From the NCBI GenBank assembly GCA_023667185.1, contig JAMPAP010000001.1, positions 853,852 to 917,851 of the forward strand: a stretch of DNA of 64,000 nucleotides, read 5' to 3'. The notes beneath the pieces were generated by a model. The model searched no databases and was not told the origin of the DNA. It was given only the letters and a program-made list of their open reading frames with translations. The translations under genes and the position numbers were made by a program. The DNA comes from Lachnoclostridium sp. (GTDB lineage: Bacteria; Bacteroidota; Bacteroidia; Bacteroidales; Muribaculaceae). Shown piece by piece: positions 46,593 to 55,722 of the stretch. Within the stretch, counting starts at the first letter, position 1. Each line of letters begins with the position of its first letter.

Positions 46593-46600
46593 CAAAGATA
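46593..46600 (-). promoter_or_regulatory. Predicted -7 box of the unknown membrane-protein gene
   Basis: The minus strand reads TATCTTTG, matching TAnnTTTG, 28 bp before ATG 46565. No clear -33 box. Confidence 0.4.
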
Positions 46601-46616
46601 AGGAAAAATTTTAAAT

Positions 46617-46668
46617 TATCATGAGGCATTATGATGAAACATGGAGTATCATGAGGCATCATGATAAA
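46617..46668. repeat. Two 22-bp direct repeats, each nearly palindromic
   Basis: TATCATGAGGCAT-type units at 46617-46638 and 46647-46668 differ at a few bases and are spaced 30 bp apart. They lie between the membrane-protein promoter and the terminator of the pectate-lyase-like gene. Confidence 0.6.
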
Positions 46669-46695
46669 AAAGTCGTGCAGGGGGCTGCACGACTT
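46664..46695 (-). terminator. Rho-independent terminator of the PL9-like gene
   Basis: AAGTCGTGCAG (46670-46680) pairs exactly with CTGCACGACTT (46685-46695). On the minus strand the stem is followed by six T. It lies 22 bp after the stop at 46718. Confidence 0.85.
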
Positions 46696-46717
46696 GGGGT
46701 GATGTTAAGGAAAATCG

Positions 46718-49474
46718 TTACTTGAGGACGATTTTGGAGACGTGGGAGCGGCCGTCGGTGGTGATGGCCTGGAGGATGTAAACTCCGGCGGGTGCACCGT
46801 TGACGGGGAGGATGGCAGAGGCGGTGTTGCGGCTGATCATACGTCCGGCGAGGTCGTAGAGGGCAGCTCCGGCGATGTCGTCAGTGTTGAATACTATGGT
46901 TGAGCCGGTGAAGTAGAATGAGGGAGCTTTCTGAGCCTTGATCTCGTCAATGCCTGAGGGGGTGGGAGCTTCGCCGTCGTAAACTTTCACGTAGAAGTCG
47001 TAGACGCGGATGCCGCCATTGTTGGAGCTTCCGTTGTTGACAAACTTGATGGTGATGGGCGAAGGTGAGGGTTCGATGCCGGCAGCCTGGAGGAGATCCC
47101 ATCCGGCGAGGGTCTGCTTTTTGAGTTTGTCGGAGGTCCAGGTGACTTCGTTTTCGCCTTCGCGCTGGTACTTGATGGTGAGGTAGCGGCCACCGGTGAA
47201 GTGAACGTTAGCTTTGAGTTCGAGCACTGAGGGGAGGGTCCAAACGATAGAGCCGTCGCGCTCAACGTTGACAGCGCCAACGGTGCAACCGCCGGGCACT
47301 GTGCCGTCGCTTTCAGTGTAAGCGGGCTCCCATGAAGTGGTGTAGGATGAGCCTGACTCGATGCTGACTATGCCGCGGAGGTCTTCGGGGATGGCTTCGT
47401 AAGCGTCCTGGATGTGATACCAGTCGCCTGTGAGGATACGATAGGCTGCTTCGATGGTGATGCGTCCTGAGAGCGAGATGTCAGTCATGCCGCCGGTGGC
47501 GGTTACGGTGTAAGAGCATTCGTTGGCGGGAGTACCGGAGATAGTGAGCGTATTGCCTTGGATATCAGCTGAAAGACCGTCAGCGAGGCCTTCGACTGAG
47601 ATGGCTGTTGCGCCACCGCCGTAGGTGAAGATGATGGGCTGGATTTCGCGGCCGTAGAAGGCTACCTGAGTGGCGTTGCCTGAGGTACATTCGAGTGTGG
47701 CGGGAGCTATGTTAGAGGCAGTAAGCGAGATGGTGATTGTAGCAGCCTGCTCGCCGCCTACAGTGGTTACGGTGATCTCGGTTGACTTATTGAGGACCCC
47801 TGAGATTACAACTGACTTGGATTCAACATCTTTAGTGACGGTAAGAGCGTCGGCTCCGGTGACGAGAACGTCAGTGGCAGCGCCGCCCCACTTGATAGTA
47901 ATGGGGTCAATTTCAGTGCCGGCATATACGGTCTGGACGGCTTCGCCGCCTACGAGGTAGAGCTTGCCAACGGTGGAAGTACCGCTTTCGTAGGCGCCCA
48001 TGTCGGCGCTTGCGCCATTATAATCGATAGAGAATGCGTCAACGGTGACGAGCTCAAGGCCTGCGGCTGAGGCTTCGGCCTGAGTCATGAAACGCACGGG
48101 GGCGAAGTCGTCAACGATCTCACCGGCGTCGATAAACTTGCTTCCTGTAACGAGGCGGGCGAAATTGTTTTCGGGGAGAGAGCCGTCAGGCTGACGGTCA
48201 GCCTTGGCGTCAGCTTCGAGGAGCGAGAGGAACTGAGCGGAGTGGTCAGCGGCATAGACTTTGGTCTTATCTACTTTGTTGCCATCCTTGTAAGGGTCGC
48301 AACCGTCGATGGTGGTCCAGCTGTTGAACTCGGTGTCAGGAACTACAGAGCCATCCTTGTTGGCTGAGAGAAACTCGTGATTGAGGGTGCGGGGGCTGAA
48401 GCCAATGCAGTTGCGGATGTGCATTGAACCAAACTGGAAGATGGTGGGGAAACGATAATTGTAATCGTTGTCCCAAGCCACATTATTAAATAAGTACATA
48501 CCCTCGTAGGCATTGTTTTGGTCGAAGCCCTTCTTGGTGTTAGAGAAAGCTACGCAGTTTTTCACCACATGGGCACCGGTAGACTGGGAGAAAGCAGCGC
48601 CGCCCGACGAACCGCCGCCACCGAGTTTGAAACCGTTACCGTTACCGGGGGTTGCATTTCCGTCAGCGTCGATAGCGGCATTCCAGGCGTAGCAGTTGTC
48701 GATAACTACTGGATGGTAGACCATGTAGAGATCCCAGTTATCGTCAGAGTTGTTCCAGGCGCGGCAGCCGTGGAACTCGGTGCCCGGACCGGGGAACAGC
48801 TTGCAGGCGAAACCGTCAGCGTCGCCGCCATCGTCGTTGCCTGAGAATGTCTTGGCGTCATAGTTGTTGTAGGAGTCGCAGTTGATCACCTTGTTACCAC
48901 GGCAGTAAGTGTAGCCGGGGTTGAAGGCCGGAGTGCCCGAGATGGGGAATGACTTAGTTTCCTCGATGCTCCAGTCCTTGAACATACCTATCTGTAGACC
49001 TGTATCGTTATTGTTGCGGAAGATACACTGCTCAAAGATATTGTAGCTACCCTCGACCTTCACGCCGTTGTCCTTGGCATTCTGGAAGGTGATACCTTTG
49101 ACATACCAGTAGTTGGCGTAGTAAGGGAAATACATGCATCGCGCCATCTTGAATTCCATCTCGCTCTTGGGCGTAACCTGAGAGCCGTCAATGATAGCCT
49201 CGCCGTCGCCGGCGGCCATAAGGCGGATACGCGACTGCTCGGTGGTAGCCTTTTCGGGGATAACGATACGTGACTGGATGAAATAGGTTCCGGCATGGAC
49301 GAGGATGGTGCCGCCGGGCTGAACGGCCTCAATAGCCTTTTCGATAGTGGCAAATGGGGCATCGGCAGTGCCTGATGCGGCATCGGAGCCGGTAGTTGAA
49401 ACGTGGATTGTGGATTGTGCCATCAAGGCTACGCCACAAGCCGACATGCAAAGTGCAGTCAGAAATCTGTTCAT
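46718..49474 (-). CDS. Secreted PL9-type pectate-lyase-like protein with T9SS sorting domain
   Basis: 918 residues. A signal peptide (to about residue 20) is followed by a right-handed beta-helix with the PL9 pattern. Asp220, Asp244, Asp245 and Asp248 (in DADGFACK and NSDDNWDLY) and Lys283 (GNGFKLGG) sit with nearly the same spacing as the calcium ligands and catalytic lysine of the Dickeya enzyme Pel9A. Two Ig-like segments (about 510-690) and a carbohydrate-binding-like beta domain (about 690-840) come next, then a T9SS sorting domain (ALYDLAGRMISRN .. APAGVYIL). It probably cleaves pectin-type polyuronates outside the cell. It stands alone, without SusC/SusD genes nearby. Confidence 0.85.
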   Translation of the reverse strand: MNRFLTALCMSACGVALMAQSTIHVSTTGSDAASGTADAPFATIEKAIEAVQPGGTILVHAGTYFIQSRIVIPEKATTEQSRIRLMAAGDGEAIIDGSQVTPKSEMEFKMARCMYFPYYANYWYVKGITFQNAKDNGVKVEGSYNIFEQCIFRNNNDTGLQIGMFKDWSIEETKSFPISGTPAFNPGYTYCRGNKVINCDSYNNYDAKTFSGNDDGGDADGFACKLFPGPGTEFHGCRAWNNSDDNWDLYMVYHPVVIDNCYAWNAAIDADGNATPGNGNGFKLGGGGSSGGAAFSQSTGAHVVKNCVAFSNTKKGFDQNNAYEGMYLFNNVAWDNDYNYRFPTIFQFGSMHIRNCIGFSPRTLNHEFLSANKDGSVVPDTEFNSWTTIDGCDPYKDGNKVDKTKVYAADHSAQFLSLLEADAKADRQPDGSLPENNFARLVTGSKFIDAGEIVDDFAPVRFMTQAEASAAGLELVTVDAFSIDYNGASADMGAYESGTSTVGKLYLVGGEAVQTVYAGTEIDPITIKWGGAATDVLVTGADALTVTKDVESKSVVISGVLNKSTEITVTTVGGEQAATITISLTASNIAPATLECTSGNATQVAFYGREIQPIIFTYGGGATAISVEGLADGLSADIQGNTLTISGTPANECSYTVTATGGMTDISLSGRITIEAAYRILTGDWYHIQDAYEAIPEDLRGIVSIESGSSYTTSWEPAYTESDGTVPGGCTVGAVNVERDGSIVWTLPSVLELKANVHFTGGRYLTIKYQREGENEVTWTSDKLKKQTLAGWDLLQAAGIEPSPSPITIKFVNNGSSNNGGIRVYDFYVKVYDGEAPTPSGIDEIKAQKAPSFYFTGSTIVFNTDDIAGAALYDLAGRMISRNTASAILPVNGAPAGVYILQAITTDGRSHVSKIVLK

Positions 49475-49529
49475 GGTTTTTTATTACAATTAAATAAGGT
49501 GTTTTAACAAGTGTTTCTATACTTAGCGA

Positions 49530-49537
49530 CAAAGGTA
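49530..49537 (-). promoter_or_regulatory. Predicted -7 box of the PL9-like gene
   Basis: The minus strand reads TACCTTTG, matching TAnnTTTG, about 56 bp before the ATG at 49474. No clear -33 box. It is back to back with the valS promoter. Confidence 0.45.
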
Positions 49538-49556
49538 CGACCTTAAATTGGATAAT

Positions 49557-49588
49557 CTTGCATTTTCTGATAAAAAATCGTAATTTTG
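49557..49588 (+). promoter_or_regulatory. Predicted valS promoter
   Basis: TAATTTTG (49581-49588) matches the -7 box and CTTG (49557-49560) the -33 box with the usual 20-bp spacing. Transcription would start near 49595, about 14 nt before the valS ATG. Confidence 0.6.
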
Positions 49589-49608
49589 CGCAAAATTTCT
49601 TATAAGAT

Positions 49609-52221
49609 ATGAACGAGTTAGCAACCAAATACGACCCGAAGACGGTCGAGGACAAATGGTATGGCTACTGGATGGAGCACAAGCTCTTTCATTCAGAGCC
49701 TGACAGTCGCGAACCCTATACAATAGTTATACCGCCGCCCAACGTGACCGGCATCCTTCACATGGGCCATATGCTCAACAATACTATTCAGGATATCCTG
49801 GTGCGCCGCGCCCGCATGACCGGCAAGAATGCGCTGTGGGTACCCGGCACTGACCATGCTGCCATTGCCACCGAGGCCAAGGTCGTAGGTAAGCTCGCCG
49901 CCGAAGGTATCAAGAAAAGCGACCTTACCCGCGAGGAATTTCTCAAGCACGCCTGGGACTGGACTCACACCCATGGCGGCAAGATCCTCGAGCAGCTCAA
50001 GAAATTGGGAGCATCGTGTGACTGGGAGCGCACTGCCTTCACCATGGATGACCTGCGCAGCCGCAGCGTGATCAAGGTGTTTGTGGATCTCTACCGTAAG
50101 GGCTTGATTTACCGTGGCAAACGAATGGTCAACTGGGATCCCAAGGCCAAGACTGCACTCTCTGACATAGAGGTAATCTATAAAGAGGAGCACAGCAAGC
50201 TCTATTATCTGAGATACAAGATAGTAGGCGAAGATGGGTATGCTATCGTGGCAACTACCCGCCCGGAGACTATCATGGGCGATACTGCAATGTGTATCAA
50301 CCCCAATGACCCGAAAAACAGCCATCTTAAAGGGAAGAAAGTGATCGTGCCCCTTGTAGGCCGCGAGATACCCGTGATTGAGGATGAATACGTAGAGATA
50401 GACTTCGGTACAGGTTGCCTCAAGGTTACTCCCGCTCATGACATGAATGACAATATGCTTGGCCTCAAGCATGGACTTGAGACAATAGATATCTTCAACG
50501 ATGATGCAACGATCAGCGAAGCCGCAGGAATGTACGTAGGCATGGATCGCTTCGACGTGCGCAAGAAGATAGCTGAAGACCTTCAGGCAGCCGGACTGAT
50601 TGAGAAAATCGAGGAATATGACAACAAGGTAGGTTACTCAGAGCGCAACTCTGACACAGCCGTAGAGCCCCGACTCTCTGACCAGTGGTTCCTCAAGATG
50701 GAAAACCTTGCCAAGCCCGCGCTTGATGCCGTGGATAATGGGGTGATCTCCTTCGTGCCCGCTAAGTTCAAGACCACATACGACCGCTGGATGACCGATA
50801 TCCGCGACTGGTGTATCTCCCGCCAGCTCTGGTGGGGTCATCGTGTGCCCGCTTACTATCTGCCCGACGGCCGCTTCGTGGTAGCCGAGACTGCTGAGGA
50901 AGCCCTCACCCTTGCCCGCGAACTTGATGCCAACATCAAGGCCGAAGATCTCCAGCAAGATGAAGACTGCCTCGACACATGGTTCAGCTCATGGTTGTGG
51001 CCCATCTCGCTCTTCAACGGTATTCTTGATCCCGATAACGAGGAGATGCGCTACTATTATCCTACGGCTGATCTCGTTACAGGTCCGGATATCATATTCT
51101 TCTGGGTGGCCCGCATGATCATGGCAGGATATGAATTTGCAGGCAAGCAGCCGTTTAACAACGTATATTTCACCGGAATCGTGCGCGATGAGATAGGTCG
51201 CAAGATGTCAAAGCAGCTCGGCAACTCGCCTGACCCGCTGGACCTTATCGATACTTACGGAGCTGACGGCGTGCGCATGGGATTGATGATGGCCGCACCT
51301 GCCGGCAATGACATCTTCTTCGATAAGAAACTCTGCGAAAACGGACGCAACTTCTGTAACAAGATATGGAATGCATTCCGCCTGGTAAAAGGCTGGGAGG
51401 TAGATGATAAGGCCGAGCAGCCTGAAAGCGCCCGTCAGGCTGTGAAATGGTTTGCCAACAAGCTTAACGAAGACCTCGCTGAGATCAACGACCTCTTCAG
51501 CAAGTTTCGTCTCTCAGAAGCGCTGACCACAATCTACCGCCTCTTCCGCGACGAATTCTCGTCATGGTATCTTGAGATGGTCAAGCCCGAGTATGGCAAG
51601 CCTATCGACCGCGCTACCCTCGAGGCCACAACCACTTACTTTGACTCACTGCTCCGCATCCTGCATCCCTTCATGCCCTTTATCACTGAAGAGCTCTGGC
51701 AGCATCTGGCAGAGCGTCGCCCCGGCGAGTCGATCATGACCGCCGCCCAGCCCGAGGCCGGAATCTGTGATGCTGAAGTGCTTGCTGATATGGAACGTGC
51801 CAAGGAGATAGTAAACGGTGTGCGTGGCGTACGCGCCCAGCGCAACCTGCCCAACAAGAACCAGCTCAAACTCGAAGTGGTGAAGGCATCCGTAAGTTGC
51901 GAGAGTGTGATCATCAAGCTCGGCAACCTCTCGGCTATCACTACCGTTGAGGAAAAAGACCCGACGGCCGCAACCTTCATGGTGGGAACCATGGAATTTT
52001 CAGTGCCCTTGCGCGAGAATATCGATGTCGAGGCTGAGAAGGCTAAGCTCAAGAAGGACCTTGAGTATTACGAGGGCTTCCGCAAGTCAGTAGAGAAGAA
52101 GCTCTCTAACGAGCGGTTTGTCAACAACGCTCCGGCAGCAGTGGTAGATACCGAGCGCAAGAAGCTTGCTGACGCTATCGCACGTATCGAGACCCTGACC
52201 GCCGCCCTTAATAGTCTATAA
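49609..52221 (+). CDS. valS: Valyl-tRNA synthetase
   Basis: 870 residues, class I synthetase that charges tRNA-Val. The HIGH-type motif HMGH is at residues 51-54 and KMSKQ begins at 532. The editing domain ([12 protein letters not shown]) lies between, and the C-terminal coiled coil ([15 protein letters not shown]) typical of ValS is present. It stands as a single transcription unit with its own promoter. Confidence 0.97.
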   Translation: MNELATKYDPKTVEDKWYGYWMEHKLFHSEPDSREPYTIVIPPPNVTGILHMGHMLNNTIQDILVRRARMTGKNALWVPGTDHAAIATEAKVVGKLAAEGIKKSDLTREEFLKHAWDWTHTHGGKILEQLKKLGASCDWERTAFTMDDLRSRSVIKVFVDLYRKGLIYRGKRMVNWDPKAKTALSDIEVIYKEEHSKLYYLRYKIVGEDGYAIVATTRPETIMGDTAMCINPNDPKNSHLKGKKVIVPLVGREIPVIEDEYVEIDFGTGCLKVTPAHDMNDNMLGLKHGLETIDIFNDDATISEAAGMYVGMDRFDVRKKIAEDLQAAGLIEKIEEYDNKVGYSERNSDTAVEPRLSDQWFLKMENLAKPALDAVDNGVISFVPAKFKTTYDRWMTDIRDWCISRQLWWGHRVPAYYLPDGRFVVAETAEEALTLARELDANIKAEDLQQDEDCLDTWFSSWLWPISLFNGILDPDNEEMRYYYPTADLVTGPDIIFFWVARMIMAGYEFAGKQPFNNVYFTGIVRDEIGRKMSKQLGNSPDPLDLIDTYGADGVRMGLMMAAPAGNDIFFDKKLCENGRNFCNKIWNAFRLVKGWEVDDKAEQPESARQAVKWFANKLNEDLAEINDLFSKFRLSEALTTIYRLFRDEFSSWYLEMVKPEYGKPIDRATLEATTTYFDSLLRILHPFMPFITEELWQHLAERRPGESIMTAAQPEAGICDAEVLADMERAKEIVNGVRGVRAQRNLPNKNQLKLEVVKASVSCESVIIKLGNLSAITTVEEKDPTAATFMVGTMEFSVPLRENIDVEAEKAKLKKDLEYYEGFRKSVEKKLSNERFVNNAPAAVVDTERKKLADAIARIETLTAALNSL

Positions 52222-52230
52222 TAAATGTAT

Positions 52231-52266
52231 AGCTCTGCGCCACTCTTCACGAGCCGACGCAGAGCT
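52231..52266 (+). terminator. Hairpin after valS
   Basis: AGCTCTGCG (52231-52239) pairs exactly with CGCAGAGCT (52258-52266). It lies 10 bp after the valS stop. There is no T run, so termination strength is uncertain. A further small hairpin (GACGG/CCGTC, 52306-52320) precedes the next gene. Confidence 0.45.
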
Positions 52267-52366
52267 TATAATCAAAAAGCTAATTCTATTACATTGTAAC
52301 TATATGACGGGAAAACCGTCGTAAGGTTTAACCGGATGTGATAGGATTAACTCTTTTTAACAATAC

Positions 52367-54220
52367 GTGCCTCGTTTGCCCCGAAAAATAGAGATACTCG
52401 CTCCTGCACGCGATGTGGAGGTGGCTCGCAAAGCTATACTTTGCGGAGCGGATGCCGTATACATAGGTTCCGAATCGCATGGTGCACGACAGGCTGCGGC
52501 AAACAGTATCCGTGAGATAGCCGGGTTGTGTGAGTTTGCCCATCGGTTTGGCGTGAAGGTGTATGTAACGGTAAATACCCTTGTCTATGATGACGAGATA
52601 GCGGCTGTGGAGCAACTCATCCGCCGACTGTATCGTGCCGGAGTGGATGCGCTGATAGTGCAGGATATGGGCATACTACGCATGAATATTCCGAAGATTG
52701 ACCTCCATGCCTCCACGCAATGTGACATCCGTGATGTGGCTAAAGCCGAGTTTTTGAGTAAGGTGGGCTTCACGCGGCTTGTGCTTGCCAGAGAGCTAAC
52801 CATCAGCGAGATAAAAGAGATTTATGACGCTACTGGATGTGAGCTTGAGGCATTTGTGCACGGGGCATTGTGTGTAAGCTACAGCGGCGACTGCCGGGCA
52901 AGCTATATGATGACCGGACGCAGCGCCAATCGTGGCGAATGTGCGCAGATATGTCGCCTCCGCTACGAGCTAATTGACGAGGACGGAAATGCCCTTGCCC
53001 CGTCGGCACATTACCTTTCGCTTAGGGATCTCAACCGCATTGACGACCTCGATGCAATGCTCCGGGCGGGGGTGACCTCGCTGAAAATCGAGGGACGCCT
53101 CAAGGATGAAAAATATGTGATGAATGCCGTGGCGGCCTATCGCCGGAGGGTGGATGAGATAATTGCTGCCGGTGATGGTGAGTATGTAAGAGCCTCGCTC
53201 GGAAATGTAGAGCCCGGATTCAGCCCTTCGCTTGAGAAAGGATTTAACCGCGGATTCACATCTTATTTCCTCAGTCGGCCGTCGGCAGGGCTGAAGATGG
53301 CCTCTACCGGTACGCCTAAGATGACCGGCACCCAGGTGGCTACGGTAGTGGCTGTGACACCTCGCGGCATCCGTGTAAATGCCTCAGAGAGAATAGCAAA
53401 CGGCGACGGACTCGGCTATTTTGACCGTGCCGGAGTGTTTACAGGATTCAGGGTAAATCGCGCCGAAGGTAATATGATATTTCCGGCTACTAAGGTCAGC
53501 GTCAGCCGCGGCACGCTGTTGTATCGCAACCGCGACAAGGCTTTTGACGACATGATTGACTCAGCCCGTCCGAGCCGACAGATAGATGTGGATATGAAGC
53601 TCAGCCTCACCGAGGATGGGGCTTTGAGCTTGACTATTAGTGAAAAAGGAGGCTGCAGTGCCACGGCTGTAATGCGCATTGAACAGACCGCGCCGTCACG
53701 CTCACCACAGGAAGAGCAGCGCCGAAGGGTGCTCGAGAAGTTGGGCGACACGGTGTATAAGCTTGTCGGCCTGGAAGATAATGTCGGAGAAACGTTTGTC
53801 CCGGCATCAGTGTTGAGCAACCTGCGGCGAGAAGCCGTGGAAGCTCTTGAGCAAACCAAGCGCGCCACCTATCCTTACCGCTATCGCAACAAAGAAGATG
53901 TCGCAGTGAAATATCCGCGGCAATCGATTGATTTTCATGAGAATGTGGCTAATCACCTTGCAGCAGAGTTTTATGCTGACCATGGTGTGACGGTCATTGA
54001 GCCCGCCATGGAGGTAAAAATGCCCAAGAGGGATGAGCACGAAGTGATGTGCACACGCTACTGCCTGCGTCGAGAGCTCGGCTGCTGCCTCAAGACCCCG
54101 ACGCATGACCGCCTACCCCGCAAGCTCTATCTGCGCTCGGGCGATATAAAGCTGCGGCTCGACTTCGACTGCGCAGCCTGCCGCATGCGGGTCATGATGT
54201 CAAAAGAAGTCGTTAAATAA
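52367..54220 (+). CDS. U32 family peptidase / YegQ-RlhA-like protein
   Basis: 617 residues from GTG 52367 (a TTG nine bases on is possible). The first 300 residues match the U32 barrel (EILAPARDVEVARKAILCGA, GVDALIVQDMG, EAFVHGALCVSYSGDC, RGECAQICRL). A long C-terminal part ends in a cysteine cluster (MCTRYCLRRELGCCLK and CAAC). Some relatives hydroxylate 23S rRNA (RlhA) or tRNA (TrhP) and may carry an iron-sulfur cluster; the peptidase label is historical. The last 21 bases overlap the convergent gene at 54200. Confidence 0.85.
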   Translation: MPRLPRKIEILAPARDVEVARKAILCGADAVYIGSESHGARQAAANSIREIAGLCEFAHRFGVKVYVTVNTLVYDDEIAAVEQLIRRLYRAGVDALIVQDMGILRMNIPKIDLHASTQCDIRDVAKAEFLSKVGFTRLVLARELTISEIKEIYDATGCELEAFVHGALCVSYSGDCRASYMMTGRSANRGECAQICRLRYELIDEDGNALAPSAHYLSLRDLNRIDDLDAMLRAGVTSLKIEGRLKDEKYVMNAVAAYRRRVDEIIAAGDGEYVRASLGNVEPGFSPSLEKGFNRGFTSYFLSRPSAGLKMASTGTPKMTGTQVATVVAVTPRGIRVNASERIANGDGLGYFDRAGVFTGFRVNRAEGNMIFPATKVSVSRGTLLYRNRDKAFDDMIDSARPSRQIDVDMKLSLTEDGALSLTISEKGGCSATAVMRIEQTAPSRSPQEEQRRRVLEKLGDTVYKLVGLEDNVGETFVPASVLSNLRREAVEALEQTKRATYPYRYRNKEDVAVKYPRQSIDFHENVANHLAAEFYADHGVTVIEPAMEVKMPKRDEHEVMCTRYCLRRELGCCLKTPTHDRLPRKLYLRSGDIKLRLDFDCAACRMRVMMSKEVVK

Positions 54221-54637
54221 AGCTATCGCTCCAATAATAGCGCAGGGCCAGACCAAGAATAGCATGAACATACATACTAACTCACGGAAGTCAGTCTTTT
54301 CAGAGCCAAGTACGTAGTATCCACCGTCATCTGCCGGGATAACACGATAGCAACGTATTGCCAGTATCGGAACAAATAGGATATGGAGCGTATAGTAACA
54401 GGCGTAGGAGTATCTATCGTCAAGATGATGCTCACGATAGCAACCGCACATAGTAAATCCGCATCCGTTGATAAGGACGAGTTTTAGATTTTTGCCATTA
54501 CCATTAGGGTAGGGGACAATCGGGTTGCTGCGAAATTCGTTGTCGAGATAATTGTGAAGCTTCTTGTGAAGAAAATAAAGCGCTACAGCAACTATCACAA
54601 GTACGATTCCAATAATTAAAGGAGATTCTGAATCCAT
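54200..54637 (-). CDS. Small membrane protein of unknown function
   Basis: 145 residues with membrane helices near both ends (about 7-23 and 115-140) and perhaps a weak central one, and a central part with several cysteines (GCGFTMCGCYREHH). No family recognised. Its 3' end overlaps the U32 gene by 21 bases on the other strand. A TACTTTTG box (minus strand) lies 24 bp before the ATG. The sequence is more AT-rich than the flanking housekeeping genes. Confidence 0.6.
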   Translation of the reverse strand: MDSESPLIIGIVLVIVAVALYFLHKKLHNYLDNEFRSNPIVPYPNGNGKNLKLVLINGCGFTMCGCYREHHLDDRYSYACYYTLHILFVPILAIRCYRVIPADDGGYYVLGSEKTDFRELVCMFMLFLVWPCAIIGAIALFNDFF

Positions 54638-54660
54638 GGTAATAAAGGTTTTAGTTTTGA

Positions 54661-54668
54661 CAAAAGTA
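54661..54668 (-). promoter_or_regulatory. Predicted -7 box of the small membrane-protein gene
   Basis: The minus strand reads TACTTTTG, matching TAnnTTTG; no -33 box at normal spacing. Confidence 0.4.
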
Positions 54669-54727
54669 AGAATTAAAATCGAAATTTAAGTACAGTTCTC
54701 AAAAAATGAATCAGAGGAAGCTTATTG

Positions 54728-54759
54728 CTTGTGAGATTTGTTATATTTTTATACCTTTG
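54728..54759 (+). promoter_or_regulatory. Predicted promoter of the GNAT toxin-antitoxin-like pair
   Basis: TACCTTTG (54752-54759) matches the -7 box and CTTG (54728-54731) the -33 box at 20-bp spacing. It supports translation from ATG 54781, since the start at 54706 would lie upstream of it. Confidence 0.55.
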
Positions 54760-54780
54760 TATTCTAAAAACTCGAAAGTT

Positions 54781-54963
54781 ATGGCTATGACAATAAATTC
54801 CTCTCCTGTCCTTACAGGAGAGTCGGCAAGAGCATTTTTGGAAGAAGCTGAGCGTAACAGCCAACTCCCAACACCTCGCCTATCTCCAGAGAGAGAAGCA
54901 GAACTTCGCGAGATAGACAGGAAATCTCGTGAATTTGTATTCCCTCCCAAGAACGTCAAGTAA
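54781..54963 (+). CDS. Small antitoxin-like protein paired with GNAT gene
   Basis: 60 residues from ATG 54781. A longer frame from 54706 exists but starts before the predicted promoter. The protein is charged and mostly helical (ESARAFLEEAERN, SPEREAELREIDRKSREF). Its stop TAA overlaps the ATG of the GNAT gene by one base, the tight coupling usual for antitoxin-toxin pairs. No ribbon-helix-helix (DUF1778) domain is clear, so this would be a different antitoxin type. The role is inferred from context only. Confidence 0.6.
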   Translation: MAMTINSSPVLTGESARAFLEEAERNSQLPTPRLSPEREAELREIDRKSREFVFPPKNVK

Positions 54964-55571
54964 TGGATTCCTGTAAGAAATTTTCTTTAGGGCTTGATGC
55001 GATAAGGCGACCCTACACAAAAGAGGTCGCTGATTATTGTGTGCCTTTCTATTGTGGTGATTCTGACCTTGATGAATTTTTTGCCAAAGATGCTATTTCC
55101 TTCGATGTCGAATTATTAGGCAAGACTTATGCTTGGATTGATGCCTTAGACCCAACACAAATATTGGGTTTGGTTACATTGGCCAACGACAGTGTCAAGG
55201 CGCAAAATATAACATCATCAGCAAGAAACAGATTGCAGCGGTCTGTGACGAATGCCAAACGTGGAATTAACTTTCCGGCTGTGCTTATTGGTAGATTGGG
55301 CGTTTCGTCTGCTTATCAAGGGAAGGGAATGAATATTGGCAGTCAGATTATAGAATATGTAAAGGACTGGTTTCGCTCCAGCGATAACAAAACCGGATGT
55401 CGTTTCATAGTAGTGGATGCCTATAACAACGAGAAAACACTACGCTTCTATGAGCATAACGGATTCAAAACTCTATACAAAACAGAGCAAGAAGAGCGGA
55501 AATTCCTGCATCTTAATGATGATGAGCCACTAAGAACAAGGTTTATGTTTTACGACCTAAAAGTGAAATAA
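54963..55571 (+). CDS. GNAT-family acetyltransferase, possible TacT-like toxin
   Basis: 202 residues. The acetyl-CoA-binding motif is seen in VLIGRLGVSSAYQGKGMNIG, followed by IVVDAYNNEKTLRFYEHNGF. The N-terminal FYCGDSDLDEFF segment and the order of motifs resemble GNAT toxins of the TacT/AtaT type, which acetylate charged tRNA, as well as some ordinary acetyltransferases. It is fused translationally to a small upstream gene. The region is AT-rich compared with its neighbours, suggesting horizontal gain. Toxicity is not shown. Confidence 0.7.
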   Translation: MDSCKKFSLGLDAIRRPYTKEVADYCVPFYCGDSDLDEFFAKDAISFDVELLGKTYAWIDALDPTQILGLVTLANDSVKAQNITSSARNRLQRSVTNAKRGINFPAVLIGRLGVSSAYQGKGMNIGSQIIEYVKDWFRSSDNKTGCRFIVVDAYNNEKTLRFYEHNGFKTLYKTEQEERKFLHLNDDEPLRTRFMFYDLKVK

Positions 55572-55656
55572 ATACTGAAATACACATTACAATATAAGCT
55601 GCCTCATAAGGGCAGTGCTGTTATCGTAAGGGCTTTTGTGTGCCACGATGATCGTA

Positions 55657-55689
55657 GCCCCGCAAAATACTATTTTAATTTTGCGGGGC
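55657..55689. terminator. Perfect 12-bp hairpin between convergent genes
   Basis: GCCCCGCAAAAT (55657-55668) pairs exactly with ATTTTGCGGGGC (55678-55689). It lies between the GNAT gene and the M18 peptidase gene, which point at each other, so it may work for both. Short TTGACA-type repeats follow (55690-55716). Confidence 0.55.
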
Positions 55690-55722
55690 AAATTGACAAA
55701 TTGACATGATGACACTATGGGG

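Noticed and set aside
52222..52366. tRNA or riboswitch between valS and the U32 gene
   Set aside because: Two small hairpins are present but no cloverleaf or known riboswitch core can be made.
54706..54963. 85-residue version of the small antitoxin-like protein
   Set aside because: The extra N-terminus lies across the predicted promoter and is unlike the rest in composition; ATG 54781 fits better.
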